Shown in pieces: positions 40,896-48,341 of a DNA stretch of 48,341 nucleotides. The notes beneath the pieces were generated by a model, which worked only from the letters and a program-made list of their open reading frames with translations, was not told the origin of the DNA and made no database searches. The first letter of the stretch is position 1. Each line of letters starts with the position of its first letter. The DNA is taken from assembly GCA_004366205.1 (NCBI GenBank), contig SIRW01000056.1, positions 1 to 48,341 on the forward strand, in the 5' to 3' direction. Made by a program: the position numbers and the translations under genes. Origin of the DNA: Actinomycetota bacterium (GTDB taxonomy: Bacteria > Actinomycetota > Acidimicrobiia > Acidimicrobiales > CADCSY01).

Positions 40896-42160
40896 GCGCC
40901 GCCTCCGGGCAGCCAGAGCTCGATCTCGGTGCCCTCGCCGGGTGCGGAGCGGACCACGGCCCGGCCGCCCAGACGGGCCATGCGACCCTCGACGGAGTCG
41001 GCGAGGCCCCGCCGGCCGGCGGGCACCACGGCGGGGTCGAACCCGACGCCCCGGTCCCGGACGAACACCGACACGGCGTCGTGCTCCACCTCGGCGAACA
41101 GGGCGATGCTGGGCTCGCCCGAGAACTTGGCGGCGTTCACCATGGCCTCCCGAGCGGCCAGCACCAGGGCGTGGGCGGCCTCGTCGCCGGGGCGGTCGCC
41201 GACGACGACCACCTCCACCGTGACCCCGTAGTCGTCCTCCACCTCGGCGGCGGCGGCCTCGAGCAGGGCCCGGAGTCTCTCGGTTCCTCCCGCCGTCGCG
41301 GCGCCGGCACGCTCCCCGTACAGCCAGGACCGCAGCTCGCGCTCCTGGCGGCGGGCGAGCCGGGCCGCGGTGGCGGGATCGTCCGTCCGCTGGATCAGGG
41401 CGAGGGTCTGCAGCACCGAGTCGTGCACGTGGGCGGCCAGCTCGGCCCGCTCCTCGGTGCGGATCCGCTCCCGCCGCTCCTCGCCGAGCTGGCGGGCGAG
41501 GCGCATCGCCCACGGTCCGAAGATCAGCGCCATGCCGGCGGCGGCCACGCCGGCGGCCAGCACGACCTCGGTCGCCGCGGCCAGGTCGAGGTTGGCGGCG
41601 AGGAAGGCCCCGATCCCGCCGGCGACGAGCAGCACGCCGACGGCCACTCGCAGTCCCGCCTGCCGGCCCGCCAGGGCGAGCGGGCGCGGCGGCCCCGGGG
41701 CGCCGCCCCTGCCCGAGGCGGCCAGGTCCTGCTGCTGCTCGCGCCAGAGCAGGGCGAGGCCGGCCGCCGCCAGGGCTACGGGCCACACGAGGGCGTCGGC
41801 GAACCACAGCCCGAGCTCGCGCACGAGGAGCAGGCCGCCGGCGACCAGCAACCCCAAAGCGACCAGGTGCCCGGCGTCGGCGGGGCGCCGGACCGCCGCC
41901 GCGGCGATCGACGCGGAGGCGTCCCGGCGGGGCACCATCAGCCACGCCAGCAGGTACAGCACCACGCCCGAGCCCCCGGCAAGGGCCAGCACGACGAAGG
42001 CCACCCGCACCGCCACCACGTCGATGCCGAACCGCTCGGCGAGTCCGGCGGCGACACCGGCGACGACCCGGTCCTCGACACTGCGGGTCAGCCGCGGCGG
42101 CAGGGACGCAGGGCGCGGCGGACCCGGGGTCGGCTGGTGCGTGGAGAACGCGCTCACCAC
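40892..42160 (-). CDS. Sensor histidine kinase with an N-terminal PspC domain
   Basis: 422 residues. After a Pro-rich start, residues ~22-80 are a PspC domain (RSVEDRVVAGVAAGLAERFG then a hydrophobic helix). Further membrane segments follow. The HisKA_3 motif is AAHVHDSVLQTLALIQ (phospho-acceptor His in HDS), and the ATPase domain has REAMVNAAKFSG and RDRGVGFDP. It should phosphorylate the LuxR-type regulator. The open frame extends much further upstream, but that part would lie on the divergent gene. Starts at 42160 or 42157 are equivalent. Confidence 0.85.
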   Translation of the reverse strand: MVSAFSTHQPTPGPPRPASLPPRLTRSVEDRVVAGVAAGLAERFGIDVVAVRVAFVVLALAGGSGVVLYLLAWLMVPRRDASASIAAAAVRRPADAGHLVALGLLVAGGLLLVRELGLWFADALVWPVALAAAGLALLWREQQQDLAASGRGGAPGPPRPLALAGRQAGLRVAVGVLLVAGGIGAFLAANLDLAAATEVVLAAGVAAAGMALIFGPWAMRLARQLGEERRERIRTEERAELAAHVHDSVLQTLALIQRTDDPATAARLARRQERELRSWLYGERAGAATAGGTERLRALLEAAAAEVEDDYGVTVEVVVVGDRPGDEAAHALVLAAREAMVNAAKFSGEPSIALFAEVEHDAVSVFVRDRGVGFDPAVVPAGRRGLADSVEGRMARLGGRAVVRSAPGEGTEIELWLPGGGA

Positions 42161-42290
42161 CTTCGAGCCTGCCAGACGGGCTCGGCGCCGGCTCGCCGGT
42201 AGGGCCCTGGCCGCCATCCTGACCGCCCTGGGCGCCGTCTCAGGGGGATCCCCGATACCCGACGGTGCGCGCCAGGCGCACGATGGCGGC

Positions 42291-43499
42291 ATGAGCACGA
42301 CCGACGAGCCCGCGCCGGCGCGCCTCACCCGCACCCCGGACGACAAGGTCGTCGCCGGCGTCGCCGGCGGCCTGGGCCGGTACTTCGGTCTCGACCCCGT
42401 GATCTTCCGGATCGCCTTCGTGGCCCTGGCCCTGCTGGGCGGCGGGACCGGGATCCTGCTGTACGTCATCGGCTGGATCGCCATGCCCGAGGGCCAGCCC
42501 GGCGCACCCCCGGCATCCCGCGCGGGCAGGGATGGGAGCACGGTCGCGGTCGCCGTCGTCCTCCTCGTCGTCGGCGGCCTGCTGCTCCTCGAGCGGCTGG
42601 CCCGCATGGGGGACCCGTGGGGCCCGGCACGCGGCTTCTGGCCCGGCTTCGGGCTCCCGTTGCTCCCGCTCGCCCTGATCGGCCTCGGTGTCTGGGTGCT
42701 CGTCTCCCAACGCCAGGACGGTGGTGCCGGTGGCGACGCCCCGCCCCCGGACCGCGCCAGCGGGACGACTCCCTTCGCCGGGAGCGCCCCCGCCACAGCC
42801 ACGAGCACCCCCGCCCCACCTCCGCCTGCACCGGCGCCCGCACCGGCGCCCGCACCCCCGCCTGCCCCGCCGCCTGTGCGCGCCCCGCGCTCCCCGCTCG
42901 GGCCGACCGTGCTGAGCGTCCTGCTCATCGTCGGCGGCGGCGCGGCGCTGCTCGACGTCTCGGGCGCGGTGGAGGTGTCCCTCGTCGGCTTCCTGGCGGT
43001 CGCCTTGATCCTCACCGGCGCGGGCCTTGTCGTGGGCGCCTGGTGGGGTCGGGCCCGGGGGTTGGTCGCCCTGGGCATCGTGCTCACGCTGCTCCTCGGG
43101 TTCGCCCGGGTCGTCGACGTCAACGTCGCCGGCGGCATCGGCGAGCGGGTCGCGCGGCCCGCCACCCCGGGCGAGGTCGACGACCGGTACCGGCTGGGCA
43201 TGGGCAGCCTCACCCTCGACCTGCGCGACCTGGACGCCGGCCGCATCGCCCCCGTCGAGGCCCGCGTGGGCATCGGCGAGCTCGTCGTCGTCCTGCCTTT
43301 CGACGCACCCGTCGTGGTCACGGCCCGCTCCGGCATCGGTGAGGTCGACCTGTTCGGCCACTCCGAAGGTGGCGTCGGCGTCGAGCGGCGGGTGGCCGAC
43401 GCCGGGGCCGGCCGCGACCCCGACGACGTGGAGCCAGGGGACGAGCTGGAGATCGACGCCCAGGTGGGCATCGGACGGATCGAGGTGCGCCGTGGATAG
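42291..43499 (+). CDS. PspC-LiaF-type membrane protein
   Basis: 402 residues. PspC domain at ~12-70 (RTPDDKVVAGVAGGLGRYFG, then FVALALLGGGTGILLYVIGW), several membrane helices, a Pro/Ala-rich loop, more helices, and a C-terminal LiaF-like beta domain (YRLGMGSLTLDLRDLDAG, RVGIGELVVVLP, GIGEVDLFG). LiaF proteins hold the cognate kinase in check until the envelope is stressed. The gene is head-to-head with the PspC-containing kinase, separated by 130 bp. Its last 8 bp overlap the next small gene. Confidence 0.8.
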   Translation: MSTTDEPAPARLTRTPDDKVVAGVAGGLGRYFGLDPVIFRIAFVALALLGGGTGILLYVIGWIAMPEGQPGAPPASRAGRDGSTVAVAVVLLVVGGLLLLERLARMGDPWGPARGFWPGFGLPLLPLALIGLGVWVLVSQRQDGGAGGDAPPPDRASGTTPFAGSAPATATSTPAPPPPAPAPAPAPAPPPAPPPVRAPRSPLGPTVLSVLLIVGGGAALLDVSGAVEVSLVGFLAVALILTGAGLVVGAWWGRARGLVALGIVLTLLLGFARVVDVNVAGGIGERVARPATPGEVDDRYRLGMGSLTLDLRDLDAGRIAPVEARVGIGELVVVLPFDAPVVVTARSGIGEVDLFGHSEGGVGVERRVADAGAGRDPDDVEPGDELEIDAQVGIGRIEVRRG

Positions 43500-43713
43500 G
43501 CACGACCTGGACGCGACGTCGCTCATCGCGGGGATGCTCTTCATCGCCATCGGCGCGCTGTTCCTGCTCGACCGGATCGACGCGCTCGCCCTCGACGTGC
43601 GCTGGATCTGGCCCCTGCTCCTGATCGGCCTCGGCATCGCCGGGCTGGCGTCGTCCCGGCCGTGGCAGGCGCCCCCCGACGACGGCGAGGGGCCATCCCC
43701 CAGCGGCACCTGA
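43492..43713 (+). CDS. Small two-helix membrane protein (LiaF N-terminal-like)
   Basis: 73 residues. Two hydrophobic segments (LIAGMLFIAIGALFLLD and WIWPLLLIGLGIAGLAS) are separated by a short turn containing DVRW, the layout of the small domain in LiaI/LiaF-type proteins (DUF5668-like). The GTG at 43492 overlaps the end of the PspC-LiaF gene by 8 bp. It is probably a partner in the same stress module. Confidence 0.65.
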   Translation: MDRHDLDATSLIAGMLFIAIGALFLLDRIDALALDVRWIWPLLLIGLGIAGLASSRPWQAPPDDGEGPSPSGT

Positions 43714-43763
43714 GGAAGTCGGGCTCCGTCCGGCCCGCCCGCCAGGGCACCCACGCCGGGCTC

Positions 43764-43886
43764 CGTCGGGAAGAACTCTCCGCAATGCTCAGGGGTCGCC
43801 GGCACCGAACCGGGAGCGAGCGCCCGACCTCCGCGCCCGCCTCAGCCCCTGCTCTGCCTGAGAATCCGTGAGAATTCTTCCCGACG
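43764..43886. repeat. 123-bp palindrome-ended element (MITE-like)
   Basis: The arms CGTCGGGAAGAACTCTC (43764-43780) and GAGAATTCTTCCCGACG (43870-43886) are inverted repeats of 17 bp with one mismatch; the inner 10-15 bp also align (CTCAGG on both sides). The 89-bp centre has no gene. It lies between convergent genes and could be a miniature inverted-repeat element or a bidirectional terminator. Confidence 0.6.
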
Positions 43887-43928
43887 CGGCGAGACCGGAC
43901 CGTCCCGATGCCTCTTCGCCACCGGTGG

Positions 43929-45158
43929 TCAGTCCCAGCCGAGGAGGTTGCGGGCGATGTGGGTGACCTGGATCTCGTCGGTGCCCGCGTAGATCTGGAG
44001 CACCTTGGCGTCCCGGGCGAGCTGCTCGACCTGGTACTCGGCCATGTAGCCGTTTCCACCGAACAGCTGCACCGCCTCCAGCGCCACCTCCATCGCCGCC
44101 TGGGCGCTGTAGAGCTTGCAGGCCGACGCCTCGGCCAGGCTCATGGACTTGCCGTCCCGGGCCATCGCCATCTGGCGGAACACCAGGTTCTGGATGTTCA
44201 GGCGGGCGACCTCCATCTTGGCCAGCTTCAGCTGGATGAGCTGGAACTCGCCGATGGGCCGGCCGAACTGCACCCGCTCCCGCGCGTAGTCCACCGACAG
44301 CTCGAGGCACTGCTCGACGATCCCGAGGGCCATGGCGGCGACACCGGTCCGCTCCATCGAGAACGTCGCCTTCGCACCCTCCCGCGACGAGCCCGCATCC
44401 TCGGTCTCGCCGAGCAGGCGGTCCCTGCCGGCCCGCACGTCGTCGAGGAACAGCTGGCCCGTGGGTGAGGAGTGCAGGCCCATCTTCCGCAGCGGCGGCG
44501 ACTGCTCGAGCCCGGGCATGCCCCGGTCGAGGACGAAGGTGAGCACCTTGCGGTCCTTGGGGTCGTTGCCCTCGTCGAGCTTGCAGATGAACACGATGGT
44601 GTCGGCGTGGGGGCCGTTCGTGATGAACGTCTTCGACCCGTTCAGCACGTACTCGTCGCCGTCGCGCCGGGCGGTCGACCGCATGCTGCCGAAGGCGTCC
44701 GAGCCCGAGTCGGGCTCGGTGATCGCCCACGCCCCGATCTTGTCGAGCGTGAGCAGGTCGCGGGCCCAGCGCTCCTTCTGGGCGATCGTGCCTTTCGACA
44801 TGATCGCCGAGGCCGTCAGCCCGACCGAGACGCCCATGGCGGTGACCATGCCCGGGCAGTAGCGGCACAGCTCGATGATCGGGATCATCATCATGCCGCC
44901 GTCGCCACCCGGCCCGGCGCCGCCCTCGCGCTCGGGGACCTCCTCGCCGGCCGCCTGCGCCTTCTCCCGCTGGATGCGGGCGTCGAACTGGGCGGCGGCC
45001 ATGGCGTCGAGGCCGAACGTGCGATACAGCTTCCGCAGCACGTCGTAGGGAGGGGTGTCGCCGTGCTCGAGCTCCTCGAGGTTGGGCTTGACCTCCTTCT
45101 CGACGAACTGCCGGATGGCGTCGCGCACCATCAGGTGCTCGTCACTCCACTCGTACAT
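43929..45158 (-). CDS. Acyl-CoA dehydrogenase
   Basis: 409 residues. The family's FAD and substrate blocks are GAWAITEPDSGSD, TFITNGPHAD, REGAKATFSMERTGVAAMALG, YARERVQFGRPIGEFQ, LFGGNGYMAEY and LQIYAGTDEIQ (the base is expected just before or in this loop, Glu of YAGTDEIQ region). A ~25-residue insertion rich in Gly/Glu (AGEEVPEREGGAGPGGDGG) lies near residue 70. It oxidises an acyl-CoA at C2-C3, passing electrons to ETF. ATG 45158 has GGAGG 7 nt upstream. The chain-length preference is unknown. Confidence 0.88.
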   Translation of the reverse strand: MYEWSDEHLMVRDAIRQFVEKEVKPNLEELEHGDTPPYDVLRKLYRTFGLDAMAAAQFDARIQREKAQAAGEEVPEREGGAGPGGDGGMMMIPIIELCRYCPGMVTAMGVSVGLTASAIMSKGTIAQKERWARDLLTLDKIGAWAITEPDSGSDAFGSMRSTARRDGDEYVLNGSKTFITNGPHADTIVFICKLDEGNDPKDRKVLTFVLDRGMPGLEQSPPLRKMGLHSSPTGQLFLDDVRAGRDRLLGETEDAGSSREGAKATFSMERTGVAAMALGIVEQCLELSVDYARERVQFGRPIGEFQLIQLKLAKMEVARLNIQNLVFRQMAMARDGKSMSLAEASACKLYSAQAAMEVALEAVQLFGGNGYMAEYQVEQLARDAKVLQIYAGTDEIQVTHIARNLLGWD

Positions 45159-45202
45159 GGGCGGTCCTCCGAAGCGGTCGGTTCCGGGCATGCTAGGTGC
45201 CC

Positions 45203-46492
45203 GTGCGCCGACCCCCCGCTGCCGTCCTCGCCGTGCTCGCCGCCGCCCTCGGCCTGGTCGCCGCCGCCTGTGCCGGTGAGGGGACCGGACCCGACCTGGC
45301 GCGCGGCACGACGACCACAACCTCGCCGGCCGCGCCGCCGACCACGGCGCCGGACGCCGAGGAGCCGCCACCACCGCCCGTCACCGAGCCCCCGCCCCTC
45401 CCCCCGCCCCGGGTCCGGCTGCCCCGGCCGTTCACCGGCGTGTGGGTGCACCTGTTCGACGACAGCCTGAAGACCCCCGCCGGCCTCGAGCAGGTGCTCG
45501 ACGACGCCGCTGCTGCCGGGCTCGACGCCGTGTTCGTGCAGGTGGCGCGCCGCCACGACGCCTACTACACCTCGCAGCACCTGCCCCCCACGTCGGATCC
45601 GGGGCTGGCGCCGGGCTTCGACGTGCTGGCCGCGGCGGTCGAGGGGGGTCGGGCGCGGGGCCTGCAGATCCACGCCTGGTTCAACGTCGCCACGGCGTGG
45701 CACCACACCTACGCCAACCTGGAGCTGCCGCCGGGGCACGTCACCCGGGAGCACGGGCCCGGCAGCGCCGACCCGTGGATGACCGTGTCCCACGACGGCA
45801 CCCAGAGCCGCGAGTACTTCGACATCGGCCTGCTGGAGCTGCACGACCACGTCGCCGCCGTCGTCACCGACATCGCCCGCTACGAGGTCGACGGGGTGCA
45901 CCTCGACTACCTCCGCTACGACGGCGCCGAGTGGGGCTACCACCCGCGGGCGCTGCAGCGCTTCGCCGCCGAGACCGGCTTCGAGGGCGTCCCCGGGCCG
46001 AACGACCCCACGTGGTCGGCGTGGCGCCGGGCCCAGGGCCGGGCGATCGTGGCGCGGGCGCAAGCCGCGCTCGCCGCCGCCCGGCCCGAGGCGCTGCTGA
46101 GCGCCGCCGTCATCGCCCTCGGCGACGGTCCGGCGGCCACGGGTGGCTTCGCCGGCACGCGGGCGTACCGGGACCTCCAGCAGGACTGGGCCGGGTGGGT
46201 CGCCGGCGGGCTGATCGACCTCGTCGTGCTGATGGCCTACCAGCGCGAAGCGGTGCCCGCCCAGGCCAAGGCGTTCCGGGACTGGGTCGCCTACGCCGCC
46301 GAGCTCGACGGCGCCCACGCCGACGCCCACGTCGCCGTCGGCGTCGGCGCCTGGCTGAACGCCGTGCCCGCCGGCCTCGCCCAGGCCCGGGAGGCGCTGG
46401 CCCACACCGCCGGCGCGGTGCTGTTCTCGTACCAGCAGGACAGCGCGGATGCCCCACGCGGCGCGCTCCTCCAAGCGCTTCGCCACGGCTGA
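45203..46492 (+). CDS. GH10-like (GHL10) lipoprotein
   Basis: 429 residues. A hydrophobic leader ends in VAAACAGEG, a lipobox-like site, followed by a Thr/Pro-rich linker and a (beta/alpha)8-type domain: GVWVHLFDDSLKTPAG, VFVQVARRHDAYYTS, IHAWFNVATAW and EVDGVHLDYLRYDG (with acidic residues on the strand end), then VVLMAYQREAVPAQAK. This is the pattern of the GHL10/DUF187 family near family-10 glycoside hydrolases. It probably acts on a surface glycan. GTG 45203 was preferred to 45197 because a CATGCT box ends 8 nt before it. Confidence 0.75.
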   Translation: MRRPPAAVLAVLAAALGLVAAACAGEGTGPDLARGTTTTTSPAAPPTTAPDAEEPPPPPVTEPPPLPPPRVRLPRPFTGVWVHLFDDSLKTPAGLEQVLDDAAAAGLDAVFVQVARRHDAYYTSQHLPPTSDPGLAPGFDVLAAAVEGGRARGLQIHAWFNVATAWHHTYANLELPPGHVTREHGPGSADPWMTVSHDGTQSREYFDIGLLELHDHVAAVVTDIARYEVDGVHLDYLRYDGAEWGYHPRALQRFAAETGFEGVPGPNDPTWSAWRRAQGRAIVARAQAALAAARPEALLSAAVIALGDGPAATGGFAGTRAYRDLQQDWAGWVAGGLIDLVVLMAYQREAVPAQAKAFRDWVAYAAELDGAHADAHVAVGVGAWLNAVPAGLAQAREALAHTAGAVLFSYQQDSADAPRGALLQALRHG

Positions 46493-46516
46493 CCGGCGGT
46501 TGACCGGCCTCAGCCG
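46486..46516. terminator. Hairpin spanning two convergent stop codons
   Basis: CGGCTGA (46486-46492) and TCAGCCG (46510-46516) are exact inverted repeats that include both stop codons, 17 nt apart. Same design as at 1936-1965. Confidence 0.3.
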
Positions 46517-48033
46517 GCGGATGCCAGGGGTCGTCGCGACGCCCGGGCCGCGGCGATCCCCGTCACCACCAGGGCCACCGCCGCGACCGAAACGGCGACC
46601 GGCGGGCTCGCATCGCCGGCGCCGCCCGCACCCCCGAGCGCCAGCTCGTGACCCCCGCGGGCGGGATCGAACCGGTGCGGGTCCCGCAGGCCGGGGGGCG
46701 CCTCGCCGGTCCCGAGGGCGCGAGCCTGGTCGATGCGGGTGCCAGCCGGAGGGTGGAGCTCGGGGAGCGCCCGACCGAGCCGCTGCGCCACATCTCCCGG
46801 CGGTGCGGAAGCGGCGGCGGGCGCCAGCTCACCGGGGACCGGACCCGCGGCGGCGGGCTCGGTGCGGCGCGCACCGCGCTCCTCGCCCGGATGCCCGGGC
46901 GGCGCCGGCGGCGCCTCCTCGACGCCCCGTGCGGGCGGCGGGGCGGGCGCCGCCGGTGCCGGCGGGGGGCCGGGGATGTGGCGGAACGAGGTGGGGCCCG
47001 TGGTGGGGGCCGAGACCCAGGCCCGGCCCTGGGCGAACGTGACCCGGTCGATGCGCAGCGAGCGGGCGCCCTCGGGGTAGCCGACCTGCCCCGCGGTCCA
47101 GGCGTGGTAGGCCATCCACGTGCCGCCGTCGGGGTCGGTGAAGAGCTCCACGCCGCCCGGGCCGGCGGCGCCGTTGGCCGAGGCGAAGAGGGGTCCGTCA
47201 CCCACCCGCCGGCACGGTCCGGTCGGCGCGTCGCACACGGCGTGGCCGACCGCGTAGTCGGCGGACCGCCACCGGTTCGCCGAGTAGAAGAGGAAGTAGC
47301 GCCCGTCGGCGGCGATCATCGCCGGGTTCTCGATGATGGGCTCCTCCCAGGCCTGCTCGGTGGCCAGCAGCTCGTGCTTCGGGCCCACGAGCGACCGGCC
47401 GTCGGGAGCGAGCTGCTGGATCCAGATGCGGGTGGGTTCGCGGTGCTCGATGCCCTCGCTCTTGAAGAGCAGCCACGGCGTGCCCGCGGGGTCCACGAAG
47501 GGGCTTGGGTCGATCGTGCCTCGGCGATCGCGCTGGCAGACCAGCGGCTCCCGGGACCGGTCGATGAACGGGCCCTGGGGGCCGTGGACGCTCACGGCGG
47601 CCGAGACGCAGAACAGCCCGCTCGCCCGTTCGGCCACCGCGTAGTACAGGACGTGGGCGCCCGGACGGGCCAGCACCGAGGGCGCCCACACCCACGGCCC
47701 GGCGGCCCAGTCGGGGAGGAACGGAAGCGCCGTGCCCAGGTCGCGCCACGAGACGAGGTCGTCGGACCGCAGGATCTGGATGTTGGCCAGACCCCGGTGG
47801 GTGCCGTACGCGTAGTAGGTCGAGCCCGCCCGAAGCACGAACGGGTCGGGGAAGTCAGGCTCGTGCACGGGGTTGCGGTACTCCGACGGCCCGCCGACGG
47901 GCCCGATGGCGCCCACCGGCGCCGGCTCCAGCGCCACCAGCCCAGCCGTGGCGACGACGGCGGCGACGGCCGTCCCGAGCAGCACCACCCCCACCGAGGT
48001 GCCCTGGATCCGCCGAAGGGCCATCGGGTTCAT
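46510..48033 (-). CDS. GH43-type five-bladed propeller glycosidase, anchored at the surface
   Basis: 507 residues. A signal peptide or anchor (SVGVVLLGTAVAAVVATAGLV) is followed by a GH43-like propeller: EPDFPDPFVLRAG (catalytic Asp), GTIDPSPFVDPAG (second Asp) and EEPIIENPAMIAADG (acid Glu). Endo-arabinanases and beta-xylosidases are typical members. After ~330 residues comes a Pro/Ala-rich stretch of ~130 residues and a C-terminal Gly-rich turn, membrane helix (VAVSVAAVALVVTGIAAA) and RASRRP tail. That suggests anchoring or processing at the envelope. With AftD and DPPR synthase in the same window an arabinan substrate is plausible. ATG 48033 has AAGGGGG upstream. Confidence 0.75.
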   Translation of the reverse strand: MNPMALRRIQGTSVGVVLLGTAVAAVVATAGLVALEPAPVGAIGPVGGPSEYRNPVHEPDFPDPFVLRAGSTYYAYGTHRGLANIQILRSDDLVSWRDLGTALPFLPDWAAGPWVWAPSVLARPGAHVLYYAVAERASGLFCVSAAVSVHGPQGPFIDRSREPLVCQRDRRGTIDPSPFVDPAGTPWLLFKSEGIEHREPTRIWIQQLAPDGRSLVGPKHELLATEQAWEEPIIENPAMIAADGRYFLFYSANRWRSADYAVGHAVCDAPTGPCRRVGDGPLFASANGAAGPGGVELFTDPDGGTWMAYHAWTAGQVGYPEGARSLRIDRVTFAQGRAWVSAPTTGPTSFRHIPGPPPAPAAPAPPPARGVEEAPPAPPGHPGEERGARRTEPAAAGPVPGELAPAAASAPPGDVAQRLGRALPELHPPAGTRIDQARALGTGEAPPGLRDPHRFDPARGGHELALGGAGGAGDASPPVAVSVAAVALVVTGIAAARASRRPLASAG

Positions 48034-48080
48034 CTGTTCCCCCTTCGCCGTGCGGGTAGCCGGCTCCTGCTCACCGGCCG

Positions 48081-48086
48081 TAGCGT
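48081..48086 (+). promoter_or_regulatory. -10 box TAGCGT of the gene at 48094
   Basis: TAGCGT ends 7 nt before the ATG at 48094. Confidence 0.5.
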
Positions 48087-48093
48087 TGGGGCC

Positions 48094-48341
48094 ATGCCCG
48101 CCACCACCTCGCCCTGCGGCCGGCCGGGCCGGCGCCTGCTGCTCGCCGCGCTCGCGCCGCTGCTGGCCATCGCCCTCGGGGCCTGCGGCGGCGACGACGC
48201 CGCCGGCGACGAGGTCGACCCCGACCGCACGACCACCACCGCACCGGCGCCGGCGACCACGACCACCACGAGGGCCCCCGCCACCACGACCACCACGGCC
48301 TTCGCGGGCCAGACGACGCCGGCGTCGGTCCCGCCGGGCTC
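48094..48341 (+). CDS. Lipoprotein, N-terminal fragment
   Basis: The frame is open from ATG 48094 to the window's end (82 codons). It opens with a basic and hydrophobic leader (RRLLLAALAPLLAIALGAC) ending in the lipobox LGAC, followed by acidic residues and a Thr-rich, Pro-rich linker (DPDRTTTTAP, ATTTTTRAP). The rest of the protein is outside the window, so its function cannot be told. It is divergent from the GH43-like gene. Confidence 0.7.
   Translation, partial: MPATTSPCGRPGRRLLLAALAPLLAIALGACGGDDAAGDEVDPDRTTTTAPAPATTTTTRAPATTTTTAFAGQTTPASVPPG

Noticed and set aside
43662-43871. Small ORF across the end of the LiaF-partner gene and the MITE-like element
   Set aside because: It overlaps a real gene in another frame, has no start signal, and ends in the palindrome.

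Overview
The window is a dense, very G+C-rich stretch of a Gram-positive-type chromosome, most likely an actinobacterium and plausibly of the class Acidimicrobiia. The grounds are composition, many GTG starts, 42-residue GYxLxAADGGVF repeats on a secreted protein, PspC/LiaF regulators, arabinan-type polyprenyl-phosphate glycosyltransferases, and a heme A synthase. No rRNA, tRNA, CRISPR array or transposase gene was seen. Many start codons lie 5-10 nt after a TAnnnT -10 hexamer (18 checked here), which points to leaderless mRNAs. Neighbouring genes on one strand are often coupled by 4-bp GTGA or ATGA stop/start overlaps.

Layout. Positions 1-4300 hold a folate-enzyme tail, a secreted L,D-transpeptidase, arsenate reductase, an acyl-ACP desaturase facing a cyclophilin across a palindromic operator, and an alpha/beta hydrolase. 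Positions 4300-30150 form a large envelope-glycan region. It has seven polytopic GT-C-like proteins, including an AftD-type arabinofuranosyltransferase of 1567 residues. It also has a polyprenol-phosphate mannose synthase, a GT2-methyltransferase fusion, a GT4 enzyme, a UDP-galactopyranose-mutase-like flavoprotein, two NAD-dependent epimerase/dehydratases coupled to a GMC oxidoreductase, and a UbiA-type decaprenyl-phosphate phosphoribosyltransferase. The parts fit a scheme in which cytoplasmic enzymes make polyprenyl-phosphate sugars and the GT-C proteins use them outside the membrane. Positions 30150-40200 hold ribosome rescue (ArfB), hydrolases, a nitroreductase, heme A synthase, an SDR, a DedA-like protein, a membrane-anchored winged-helix protein, a PLP enzyme and MsrB. 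Positions 40200-43720 are an envelope-stress module: a LuxR-type regulator, a PspC-containing histidine kinase, and a divergent PspC-LiaF protein with a small partner. The end holds an acyl-CoA dehydrogenase, a GH10-like lipoprotein, a GH43-type arabinanase-like protein and the start of a lipoprotein.

The most unusual feature is a pair of related palindromic repeat elements (11905-12027 and 24661-24831). Each has a 14-bp perfect inverted terminal repeat around tandem 12-bp units that are close to self-complementary. One copy is intergenic. The other sits in frame inside the AftD-like gene and adds a repetitive [D/E]SxT peptide. Each element can be read through on both strands as nearly the same peptide. 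A separate 123-bp element with 17-bp inverted ends lies at 43764-43886.
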